Shown piece after piece: positions 9,848 through 19,701 of a DNA stretch of 64,000 nt. Within the stretch, counting starts at the first letter, position 1, and each line of letters begins with the position of its first letter. The notes under the pieces were generated by a model. The model saw nothing but the letters and a program-made list of their open reading frames with translations. It was not told where the DNA came from and did not search any database. The position numbers and the translations under genes are program-made. This DNA is from Theristus sp. LFF4_11 (taxonomy: Eukaryota > Nematoda > Chromadorea > Monhysterida > Xyalidae): NCBI GenBank assembly GCA_030248135.1, contig JASANC010000735.1:62001-126000 (forward strand), given 5' to 3'.

Positions 9848-12800
9848 TTAAAGCAATATCTGTCGATACGCCATTTCATTCGTGAACGGTGACAAGATGA
9901 AGGACGTGGCGAAGTAGAAGATCAGACCAAACGTGATCGAGATTGGCAGCGCCGGCAGTGCCTTCTTGAACACGGCCAACAGTACCAGTGTGGAGCAGAG
10001 GCCCTGCAACAGCAAGCTCATTGAACCCTTCACAGAACACACCACAAAACACGCCAGTATCTGGCACTCTTAAAATCATGCTTGATGTGAATGGCTTAAC
10101 ACAAAAGTGTCAAGTGACTCCGTCGTATCTCTAGTTGGGCCGATTCAGCATTTTGCTTACCGTGTCATGCTCAAATTATGAAACAAGACTTATTTCTATA
10201 AATTCGGTCGGCATCCGGCAGACCCAAAATCAGGCACGGTTCACCAAAGCAAACGAACAAAACCCGACGAGCGAACAAAATGGATTTACAATCAGAATTG
10301 AGACGTAGCACGCGATCGTGGTGTTCCAGTCGCCGTACGAGGACGCCTTGCCGACCAGCACCGAGTAGAAGATGAAATCGCCCAAGCCGAGCTTCACGCC
10401 GCCTGCGACGTGCAAGAGTGCATGATGACCATATGAATATGACAATGAACGCAGCCTCCACAGGTGCTGCAAGCTATGACACTCTGACCAGCAACATCAA
10501 ACATCGCGCTAGCACAGTCAATGAACGCAAGCACGATTCCAATGATGTGAAACGATTGCAGTGAAACAATGGTGGTGAACGTGTCCATTTCACACGAACG
10601 TTCTTCATCGTGCGACTGTGTGTCGTCCATGACGTGCTCCGTGGACGTTCGTCGCTCTGCTGTCGTCCGCGGCGACCGGCGTTGCTCAGCGGTGTCGCCG
10701 TTCAACGAGCGCGCTGCGTTCGCGTGCGACTGCTGACGCCCAGCGTTGGCCGCGTGCGCTGCTGCGGAGCTGCGAAACACGAACGAGACCTTGTGCCTCA
10801 TGTATACACTCCATCTCGATAATATGTATGACGTCATAATCAACCAATCAGCGCTGAGGAATTGCTCATGGCCAACCAATCAGCGCTGAGAATTGCTCAT
10901 GACCAACCAATCAGCGCTGAGAATTGCTCATGGCCAACCAATCAGCGCTGAGAATTGCTCATGACCAACCAATCAGCGCTGAGGAATTGCTCATGACCAA
11001 CCAATCAGCGCTGAGGAATTGCTCATGACCAACCAATCAGCGCTGAGGAATTGCTCATGACCAACCAATCAGCTAGTTGCATATATTAGCGAGATAGACT
11101 GTGAAAAGAGCACAATGATTTGTCGTCGAGCACTGACCGTGCGTGCGAGCGCTGGTCGAAGCCGGCCGCAACGGCGTGCGCGTCCTCCAGTGCTGCGTTG
11201 TTGGTCGCTTGTGTCGTGCCGGTGCGTTTGTGGACGGCCGTGCACGCACTGGCAGTCGCTGTTGTCGTGCTGGCCTGCGGCGTGACGCTCGCCGTTGAGC
11301 TGCACGTGCGCCCCGTATGCTCTGCAATGTGAAATGTGAGCCATTCATGACGCAGTAGTTAGTGATGCGTAACTGTGTTACAACATGTAGCTACACGGCC
11401 ACTAAATACTGCTTCATGAATGCCCCCATACTTGTGTGTCGTCTCTATTTCTGTACCCGTCTGACGGTGGGCTGCAGAATGGTGCCGCTGCCGGAAAAAC
11501 GGTCGGTAAGGTTATAAAAACCGTCTTTTTTCAAAAAAGGTTTATTTCCGGTTTTTTCTTGCAAAAATTAAAAACCGGTTTCTTACGCTATTTTTTCAGA
11601 AATTTTGGAGGTTGAAAACTAATTGGACGACGACATCGCTCTGATCGGTTCTAAGGTCCAAAATTTGGAAACTTGGAGCTGGAAAAAAGAGAATGAAAAA
11701 CGGTTTTTTAAACAGAAATAAACCCCGCATTTTTCTGGCAATATAAAAACCGGTTTTTGCCATCTTTATCATCTTTTATTTTGGTTCCCGAGAGTCAATG
11801 CGAGCACAGATAGGTAAAGTTGCATGCGTGACGCGGGAATTCAAACTTGTTAAAGCGACCCTAGTACCCGAAATGGAACTGGGCAGCTTGACTATCTTGG
11901 ATTGCCACATGAAGATTGAAACTAATTTCCTTTCTACGCCTGCGAATGCGTTGAGTCGCAGAACCCTGGGGATAGCAAAAAAAAACGTTTTTTTTCACGC
12001 CAAAAATAAAAAAACCGGCTTTTACCAATAGAAAATCTGAATTTTCAGTCGTCGAAATAAATCTAAAATTTCAGTCGTCGAATACACCACTCAATTGTGT
12101 TATTGGGCTCTGTTGTCTGTTGGTGGCTAGAACATCGTTGACTATTGTTCACAAAACCCACAAGAACAGGTCCTAGCCAGCTTCTCTTGCTGTGTTTGGC
12201 AAAATCCAGAGCAATATTCTGAAGCTGGAAAACCATTTTCGAGACAAGTTCTGAAAAAAAACAGTTTTAAAAACCTGAAAAGAAAGCGGTTTCTTTTTAC
12301 GAAAAAACAAAACGAAAAACCCGTTTTTTCTATCCTACAAAATCCAAAAAAATTAATAATAGCCACAACACGGCACCGAAAATCTTGATTTGCGGTAACC
12401 AGCAGCACACGCCACGATTAGCACGGCGTTAGCACACCGTCGCAAAGACAAGTGCACTCTTCCTGGTGGTCACAAACAGTTTTGAATCGTCATTCCCTGG
12501 CTGGCTGCAATTCCCTGATTGCAAAACGCAACGAACGGCCACACACACCGACCGGTTTGCTGTTGTTGCTCTGCGGCGGCTTGTTCGTGTTCGTGCTGCT
12601 GCTGATGTCCGTTGTTGCCGCCCTCTGCGGTCACCAAGTTCACGTCACTCAGCGACACCAACGAGTACGGCAGCATGATGCCGGCTGCAGCAAAAACGGC
12701 CATTTCCGACAAACACTACGAAACTGCTGTGGCCTGTGCGGCTTGATCGAGTTGAGCACATCCGAACATCAAACATTGTACACAGTCCAACGGAAAGAAG

Positions 12801-15341
12801 CGGAGCGCAGAAGTTCAACGTTGAATGAAATCAACAATTGTTCGCTGCATTGTTGTTTCCATCAAGTTGTGGACAAAAAAAAACGAAAACGATCTGAATC
12901 TAAAAAAAAGAACAAATCCACTCGCACACGAATAGATGAGCGCTGGAAATATTGGCTCGTTTCGCTCCTGCGCGGTCTCGACGAGAATTCGCAGCGGGCC
13001 CATCGGACAGAGTACGGCGACCAAGTCCCAGATTGAGATTACGGCCAGCACCGCCCACGTCGTCCAGGAGGGCAGGAATTTGATGAAGATCAACGACATC
13101 AGCGCTGAGATGGCGATCAGAAAGAACTGCTGCAGCATCAGTGGCACCTGCAATCAAGCAACAATGCGGCGACGGTGCACCAGCGACCGGCGGTGGAAAG
13201 ATAGCGCAAAAATCAGTGCGTTTGGACGCCTTGCCGCAATTGGCTGCAATGAACAAGCAATAATCCGGGAATCCAAGACACCGACAACGGCAAATGTTGT
13301 TCATGGCCGATAGTTTGACAGAACACGGAATTACCCTGAAAACGCATTCGTGCACGCTTGCACGCTCAAGCGCAGGCGTCGTCTTCAACATGAATGATGA
13401 ATAAAAGTGAAGCGGCCTCAGCCCGATTTGATAGACCGACCTAAAAACGCGCGCTCCACTGCCTCATTCATGCTGGCGCGTCCATGAATGTGCGCGTGCT
13501 CTAAAACGTGACGCGCGCTGAAGCTGCGCTGTTTTTTTGCGTTCATGAATGTGTAGCGTTGTGACACCGTGAGAAGTGCCGCGCGCGCTTCAACCTCCAT
13601 GAATGGCGCTTTAAACCTGAAAACAGTGTACCTTCCAATGAATGGCGACCATACCAACGCAGCCCCAATTCCACATGATGAACGCAATTGTGATCCAGTC
13701 CACCGGAATGTTCCATTCGCCCAGAACTTCGCTGAAACCAGGAATTTGCCAGTACAAAGTGCACAATTTATTCAACGACCAAAAGGATACCAATCGAAAA
13801 TGACACGGCCCGCCAAACGGCAAGTGAAATGCACGTTTATTGAAAGGTGGCTCACTAAAAATAGGCGATCGTAAAAAACGTCAGCAACATCAAACTCGAC
13901 ATAATCAACCAGCCGTGGATCACCTGAAAAAATACGATTAAAGGCAAAAACATAAATTGTCTCACTTCGTCACCAAAAAACAACTGAAAAATAGAACATC
14001 AAGTTGAGCACTTTCTGAATTCAATCAAAACTAATCGACCAATGGGTGGTTCTCTGCATTTCGGCCTGGCCAACACCACATGCAGAAGAAGGGTGGCCTC
14101 ATCAGTGATGTGCCCCTCTTGAACCACTTGAGATAAAAAACTTGTGCTGTAGCTTATTCGCAGAAAATACAACAAACCAGCACTGAATGCTCTCTGCGCA
14201 ACTATTACAGCTCTTGACCAACAATCAGCTCAACTCAACAAACTTGAGCGGTGTGTGATGTTTTATTTTGGTCCAGCGACTCAAATGTGCGTGCAGAGTC
14301 GCACGCATAACGCGGGAATTCAAAATCGGCAACGTGATCCGAGTGCCCTAAATAAGGCCGAATCGCGTTCGACAATTTTCAGTTGCCACATAAAGATTGA
14401 AACTAGTTTCCTTTCTGCGTCTGCGCACACATTGAGTCGCAGAATCTGAAAAATGACAACACCAGTGTTGCAAGTGGTTGTCGCCACTGACCGTCACCAT
14501 AACGTACTCTATAGCATCGATATTTGTAGAGCACAATGAGCACGATGGTCATGACGATCACGATGCCCAGCAGCACCAGTGCGTTGCCAATCGACTGCAG
14601 GAACTTCACGCCGGCGTTGTCAGTCGCTTGAGTGAACGGCGTATAAGCGCTAGAAAACGAACAGTTGGCTCTCACTTTTTACAATCAGCAACACACAAGC
14701 GAGTGAAAACACAATTGAACTGCGGCTCCAACAACGTACAAGTAGGTTCCCTGTTTCGAGTAGAAGCTGATTGTCGACATCGTCAACACGACCAGACACA
14801 TGCACAGCGAAACCGGCACGAACAAGCGAATCACGTGCTCTGCCCTGCAAGACGAATCCGGCACTGACCGTTGCTGCAGCCGCGCGACTCCCGCCCGATG
14901 CAACAAAAATCGCCATTCGACAAATTATAATGTACCCATATTTCAACTGAAACTCCTCCGACTGATCGTCGTCGTCGTGGTCACGTGTGCCTCGTTGAGC
15001 ATCACCACGATTCGACGGAGACAACTGCGTCCGCCGTTCGCTCGATGTGCACGCACCGTCGTCGTCGCCGCGTTGTGCATTAGCCGACTGAAACTGAGAC
15101 CGCTGTTGATTGAAACATCACTGACATTGAAGCCGGATTCAGCGTTGCGACGCATCTGGTTTTTTTTATTTAATTATACGCGCGCCGGTTCCGGAAACCC
15201 GAAGTTGATTTGATTCAAGCCGATTCTCAAGAGGGCACCACTGAATGACTGACTGACTTTGCTGTCACTGCTGGCTGTCCGCGACTGTTCATTGGCGGCA
15301 TCCGGTGGCTGCGTTTCACCACTTGCTGGCAAAGTCGACAT
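9848..15341 (-). CDS. Presenilin (gamma-secretase catalytic subunit)
   Basis: Twelve exons, all phase-consistent: 15341-15258, 15087-14936, 14844-14740, 14649-14508, 13923-13856, 13731-13632, 13147-12928, 12684-12553, 11321-11138, 10769-10600, 10402-10290 and 10003-9848. They encode 541 aa. The N-terminus is hydrophilic and Asp-rich, followed by [18 protein letters not shown] (TM1). Later comes VLYKYRCYR then VIHGWLI. Asp258 in ISIWDLVAV (TM6) and Asp461 in [10 protein letters not shown] (TM7) are the catalytic pair, with the PAL motif in [14 protein letters not shown] near 507. The protein performs intramembrane cleavage of Notch-type substrates in gamma-secretase. Trp replaces the usual Tyr before the first Asp. 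The cytoplasmic loop between TM6 and TM7 is long (about 160 residues), Gln/His-, Thr/Ala- and Arg-rich, and split over three exons. The three loop exons are supported by phase and by the ...DEERGVKLG junction rather than by conservation. Confidence 0.93.
10840..11074 (+). repeat. 32-bp tandem array carrying eight CCAAT boxes
   Basis: Seven and a half head-to-tail units of 31-32 bp in the presenilin intron between loop exons 9 and 10. Each begins CAACCAATCAGCGCTGA and continues GGAATTGCTCATG. Units differ by one G and a GGC/GAC change. Each has AACCAATCAG, a strong match to the CCAAT box bound by NF-Y, so the array is either a satellite or an intronic regulatory block. Confidence 0.85.
11341..11424. 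mobile_element. Palindromic MITE M1, copy 2
   Basis: CATTCATGACGCAGTAGTTAGTG... pairs with ...CACTAAATACTGCTTCATGAATG. It sits immediately 5' of presenilin exon 9, in the preceding intron. Confidence 0.75.
11500..12360. repeat. Degenerate AAAACCGGTTTTT-rich inverted repeat region
   Basis: Clusters of AAAACCGGTTTTT-like words occur at 11510-11590, 11700-11760 and 11980-12030. Partly inverted counterparts lie at 12240-12330. They surround MITE M2 copy 1 inside a presenilin intron. Boundaries are unclear. Confidence 0.4.
11790..11964 (+). mobile_element. ~180-bp MITE (family M2), copy 1
   Basis: Begins AGAGTCAATGCGAGCACA and ends GCGTTGAGTCGCAGAACC, so the ends are inverted repeats of (C)TGCGACTCAATG. 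The internal words ACGCGGGAATTCAAA and ATTGCCACATGAAGATTGAA recur in the copies at 14274, 21727 and 25231. Confidence 0.7.
13430..13622. repeat. Possible degenerate palindromic element in presenilin intron
   Basis: Several CATGAATG / CATTCATG words flank a GCGCGC-rich stretch of about 190 bp. The left and right ends (CTAAAAACGCGCGCTC and ATGAATGGCGCTTTAAAC) are only loosely inverted. The composition resembles the other palindromic MITEs here. Confidence 0.35.
14045..14130 (-). repeat. ~90-bp dispersed repeat R5, copy 1 (inverted)
   Basis: Starts GTGGTTCTCTGCATTTCGGC and ends CCTCTTGAACCACTTG, so its ends are short inverted repeats (GTGGTTC/GAACCAC). It matches 23690-23776 and 57264-57350 in the opposite orientation, and more weakly 30600-30698. 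Confidence 0.65.
14274..14443 (+). mobile_element. MITE M2, copy 2
   Basis: GCGACTCAAATGTGCGTG ... ACACATTGAGTCGCAG, with internal ACGCGGGAATTCAAAATCGG and TTGCCACATAAAGATTGAAA shared with the other M2 copies. It lies in the presenilin intron downstream of exon 4. Confidence 0.7.
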
Positions 15342-15399
15342 CGTTGATGTTGATGATGTTGATTGTTGATAATGGTCGATAATTTGTTTCTTTTCATCA

Positions 15400-15600
15400 A
15401 TACTAGGGACTCAGGTAGGGTTCAAAAATTTTTTTAAACTTAAAAAAACTTTTTTATTAGGATTTTTAATTAATTTTTTTAATTAACTAAAAAACGAATT
15501 TTGACTATCAAAATTGTACTTTCATCTGAAAATGCGTTTTAGACACTTTCCACAGAAAATTGATGACAGAAAGACACTTTGATGAAAATTCCACTTTCAT
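15400..15600. repeat. Dispersed repeat with the empty target site of the 52.8-kb foldback
   Basis: The reverse complement of 15490-15550 reads GTGGAAAGTGTCTAAAACGCATTTTCAG and continues TGAAAGTACAATTTTGAT. It corresponds to the joined flanks of the foldback element at 52817-54852. The single CGCATTTT site is at 15529-15536 (as AAAATGCG). Confidence 0.7.
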
Positions 15601-15704
15601 CATGCTTTTTTGCCCAGCGTTTTGTGTGGACTTTGTTTTTGGCAGAATTTTCTTGTGACAACTTCTACTTTCAGGTCAAAGATCGACGAGCAACGTCCAG
15701 ATAC

Positions 15705-15986
15705 CGATAGAAGCTTCTGCAATTGGTTTCATGAGCTCGTTAATGGACTAAAAAACAGTAAATTACTTTTTTACCCTTCAAATTGGAGGAAACCTGCTTG
15801 TCAACTCTTGATTGTTGCCGATTTGTCGTCTTGAAGAAGCGCGGCGTTTCCCATCAACAACAACGTGAACCGGTGCGTTTTTTATCTGAAGTGTTAAAAA
15901 AAGTACTGTGGAGTGGGTGGAACACAGAAAAATCATTTGGAACGACCTGGGTTTGGATCCACATGCTGCAAAAAGTACGTCCAGTC
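15705..15986 (+). repeat. ~280-bp dispersed repeat R6, copy 1
   Basis: Runs from CTTCTGCAATTGGTTTCATG to the hAT target site. It matches 51885-52140 with about 85-90 percent identity by eye. Both copies hold similar short open frames (...STLDCCRFVV.KKRGV.HQQQ), and the three length differences I can see are 9 nt each. It may be a decayed coding part of a larger mobile element. Confidence 0.6.
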
Positions 15987-16725
15987 TAGGGTTGTTAAAA
16001 AAAACAAAAATCGTCATTTTTGTTTTTTTTTAAAAAAAAAAATTTTTTTTTTAAAAAAAAAATTTCAAAAATCAAAGTTGTGCTAAATCAATCAGGGAGT
16101 CCGAAGAACCACATATGATATGCAAGCGCCTCCCGAATGACTCCCGTATGGCGGAACTTTGCAGATTTTGTTTTGGTGACCTCAATTACCCCTTTTCCAA
16201 ACCGTCACCATGCCTCTTCTTGTGTTTTGACCTCCAAAACGTCACTAATTGTCCCCAGCTAAGCTAATGCTAAAGTGAAGACAAACATACCGCCTTGAAA
16301 TTCGATCAATTCTTCTGATGGTGTCGCGACGACACGACACGAAGCAGCAACCAGACAACGTAGCGCTTGCAAACGGAGCAGCGAGCACAATCGGACGCTC
16401 TGCGAGGCGAATCGTCACCTTATCTGCATCGGAAATGGTAGGCTAAGCTTTGGGACGCTCAAAAACTTCATCGCAGATGTTGTCGAAGCCTAAAATCAGT
16501 CGGTAAAACGGCCCAAAATCGACTGCTAAAGGTTTTACGAGGTAAAATCAAAGAAAATTTTTGTTGAACTTTCGAAAAATTGTGCCAAAATTGAGGTTTT
16601 CAGAGCATATTAGAGGAAAATTTTTCGAATTTAAAAAAAAAAAAAAAAAAAATCGGCATTTTTGTTTTTTTTTAATCACTTTTTTTTTTAAAAAAAAAAT
16701 TTTTCATTTTTGTTTAACAACCCTA
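15987..16725 (+). mobile_element. hAT-like non-autonomous element (TAGGGTTGTT family), copy 1
   Basis: Terminal inverted repeats TAGGGTTGTTAAA / TTTAACAACCCTA bound 739 bp. An exact 8-bp target duplication GTCCAGTC flanks it (15979-15986 and 16726-16733). The ends are A/T homopolymer runs. The core (GGGAGTCCGAAGAACCACAT ... TTTTCAGAGCATATTAGAGG) has no long open frame. An 8-bp duplication and TAGGG-type ends are typical of the hAT superfamily. Confidence 0.88.
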
Positions 16726-17212
16726 GTCCAGTCATAGTTGTTCCAGAGTCGGGGGGTTGGGGGGGGGGCGACATAGTTGTTCCAGAGACGAGGGGTTGGG
16801 GGGCCAATATAGATAGCTGGAGTAAATTTTCCAGATAGATAGCTGGAAAATTTTGGGGGGGGGGGCCGCGGGGGGGCATGTGACTTTGGGGGGGGCGGTC
16901 AAAATTTTGAAATTTGATTAGCTAAAACGCTAAAAGCTATAGAAACAGCAAAATAATGCTAAAAATACACTAAAATCAAGTATAAACGCGTATTTTACCT
17001 AAAATTAGCAAAATTTTCAAGAATTACAAGCAAAATGGTCAATTTTGGTCAAAAATTGACTCATTTTATGTCTTCGAAGACAAAAATTTTCAGATAGATT
17101 CGATTCAGCTGGCTGAGAAATTTTTTTGGATAGATTTTTAGATAGATAGATAATCTAAAACGAAAAAAAACTATAAAAACAGCCAGGGGTCGAGATGGGG
17201 GGGGGGTGGGGG
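16726..17212. repeat. G-rich and GATA-rich spacer between hAT-like copies
   Basis: Contains two copies of ATAGTTGTTCCAGAG followed by G runs (16734 and 16773; another at 40470), TAGATAGATAGC runs, and a segment GGCATGTGACTTTGGGGGGG that recurs at 18678. No gene. Confidence 0.6.
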
Positions 17213-17947
17213 TAGGGTTGTTAAAAAAAACAAAAATCGTCATTTTTGTTTTCAAAAAAAAAAAAAAAAATTTTTTAAAAAAAAAATTTCAAAAATCAAA
17301 GTTGTGCTAAATCAATCAGGGAGTCCGAAGAACCACATATGATATGCAAGCGCCTCCCGAATGACACCCGTATGGCGGAACTTTGCAGATTTTGTTTTGG
17401 TGACCTCAATTACCCCTTTTCCAAACCGTCACCAATCACCATGCCTCTTCTTGTGTTTTGACCTCCAAAACGTCACTAATTGTCCCCAGCTAAGCTAATG
17501 CTAAAGTGAAGACAAACATACCGCCTTGAAATTCGATCAATTCTTCTGATGGTGTCGCGACGACACGACACGAAGCAGCAACCAGACAACGTAGCGCTTG
17601 CAAACGGTGCAGCGAGCACAATCGGACGCTCTGCGAGGCTAATCGTCACCTTATCTGCATCGGAAATGGTAGGCTAAGCTTTGGGACGCTCAAAAACTTC
17701 ATCGCAGATGTTGTCGAAGCTTAAAATCAGTCGGTAAAACGGCCCAAAATCGACTGCTGAAGGTTTTACGAGGTATAATCAAAGAAAATTTTTGTTGAAC
17801 TTTCGAAAAATTGTGCCAAAATTGAGGTTTTCAGAGCATATTAGAGGAAAATTTTTCGAATTTAAAAAAAAAAAAAATCGGCATTTTTGTTTTTTTTTAA
17901 TCACTTTTTTTTAAAAAAAAAATTTTCATTTTTGTTTAACAACCCTA
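17213..17947 (+). mobile_element. hAT-like element, copy 2
   Basis: Almost identical to copy 1. It is flanked by an 8-bp duplication GGTGGGGG at 17205-17212 and 17948-17955. Confidence 0.85.
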
Positions 17948-17962
17948 GGTGGGGGGTACCCC

Positions 17963-18678
17963 TAGGGTTGTTAAACAAAAATGAAATTTTTTTTTTAAGT
18001 GATTAAAAAAAAAACAAAAATGCCGATTTTTAAAAAAAAAAAAATTCGAAAAAATTTCCTCCAATATGCTCTGAAAACCTCAATTTTGGCACAATTTTTC
18101 GAAAGTTCAACAAAAATTTTCTTTGATTATACCTCGTAAAACCTTTAGCAGTCGATTTTGGACCGTTTTACCGACTGATTTTAGGCTTCGACAACATCTG
18201 CGATGAAGTTTTTGAGCGTCCCAAAGCTTAGCCTACCATTTCCGATGCAGATAAGGTGACGATTAGCCTCGCAGAGCGTCCGATTGTGCTCGCTGCACCG
18301 TTTGCAAGCGCTACGTTGTCTGGTTGCTGCTTCGTGTCGTGTCGTCGCGAAACCATCAGAAGAATTGATCGAATTTCAAGGCGGTATGTTTGTCTTCACT
18401 TCAGCATTAGCTTAGCTGGGGACAATTAGTGACGTTTTGGAGGTCAAAACACAAGAAGAGGCATGGTGACGGTTTGGAAAAGGGGTAATTGAGGTCACCA
18501 AAACAAAATCTGCAAAGTTCCGCCACACGGGTGTCATTCGGGAGGCGCTTGCATATCATATGTGGTTCTTCGGACTCCCTGATTGATTTAGCACAACTTT
18601 GATTTTTGAAATTTTTTTAAAAAAAAAAAATTTTTTTTTTTAACAAAAATGACGATTTTTGTTTTTTTAACAACCCTA
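17963..18678 (-). mobile_element. hAT-like element, copy 3 (inverted)
   Basis: Same family in reverse, 15 bp from copy 2, forming a 1.5-kb head-to-head palindrome. The flanks (GGTACCCC and GGCATGTG) do not match, so it did not arise as a simple insertion here. The right flank duplicates DNA seen at 16870. Confidence 0.85.
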
Positions 18679-18782
18679 GGCATGTGACTTTGGGGGGGGC
18701 GGTCAAAATTTTGAAATTTGATAGATAGATAGCTAAAACGCTAAAAAGCTATAAAAACAGCAAAATAATGCTAAGGCTGCAG

Positions 18783-18882
18783 GTAGGTCGATCCGGTACC
18801 GGTCGATCCGGTACCTGGCAATTTTCTAGGGCGGTCGATCCGGTACCCCAGGTCGATCCGGTACTCGGTCGATCCGGTACCA
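18783..18882 (+). repeat. Five copies of a 15-bp GGTCGATCCGGTACC motif
   Basis: Units occur near 18785, 18800, 18833, 18850 and 18866, the last two slightly diverged (GGTACTC). Spacing is irregular. The unit contains the palindromic core GGTACC, and adjacent units create CCGGTACCGG. Confidence 0.8.
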
Positions 18883-19701
18883 ATTGAAATTTTCAGCTGT
18901 TTTACGGGTTTTTAGCGTTCAATTGGTTATGTTTTCGATTTTTCTTTGGTTGATTGTTGATACGATTGTTGATGATACGATATGAGACGACGACGACTTG
19001 CGACACTTGGTTGGTTTTGGGAATCGTAATCTGATTCTGAAAAAAGCAAAACAAGTGTACCATATGTTTTTTTATTTTCTGAACTATTTTCCAGAAGAAT
19101 AAAGCTCCAAGACGGTGAAAATTTGCAAAATTATCAGCTCAGCAAGAAAAGGAGAACAAAATAAAAATATGAAGACTGATTCGGTTCTCTTTTGGAGTTG
19201 AGGAAAAATGTCTGTTGTTTTTATTTTCTTGTTTCCCTCAAAAAAACCTGCGGTAAAATGTTTCAGACATCAGATAAAATGAGAGAAAGTCTGAACCTGA
19301 TCATATTGAAGACGACAGACAGAGGCGTTATTTTTGGGAGAACTTTGAAAACATCGAATCAAATTGAATTTGAGATGAATGAGAAGATGAAGATCAACTT
19401 TTTGTGTTTCAACAATATAAATTTTGCAAGCGGGTTGTTTGTCAAAGAAATTCTGGTTCTCTGCACAGTTTTGTTTTTGTTTTTTTAACAACTACTTCAG
19501 TTGGTCAAAATTTGTAAGCATTTGAGCTTGCGTGTTGCACGCTTGTGTCTCACATGCTCATCAGCAAAAATTCACAATTCAACCAACAACGGCACGGCTC
19601 GCTCCACCCACTCACGGGCCTGCCGTCAATCATAAAAAAAGAGCAGATCACATTCGTGAGTGCGATCCAATCCAACAAAGACAACGAACCGGCTGATCGC
19701 A
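18883..19701. other. Upstream region of the phosphofructokinase gene
   Basis: AT-rich. The frame at 19192-19488 has no support. No clear TATA box or acceptor is placed directly before the ATG at 19702. Confidence 0.4.

Noticed and set aside
10840..11074. CRISPR-like array
   Set aside because: Units are contiguous with no spacers, in an intron of a eukaryotic gene.
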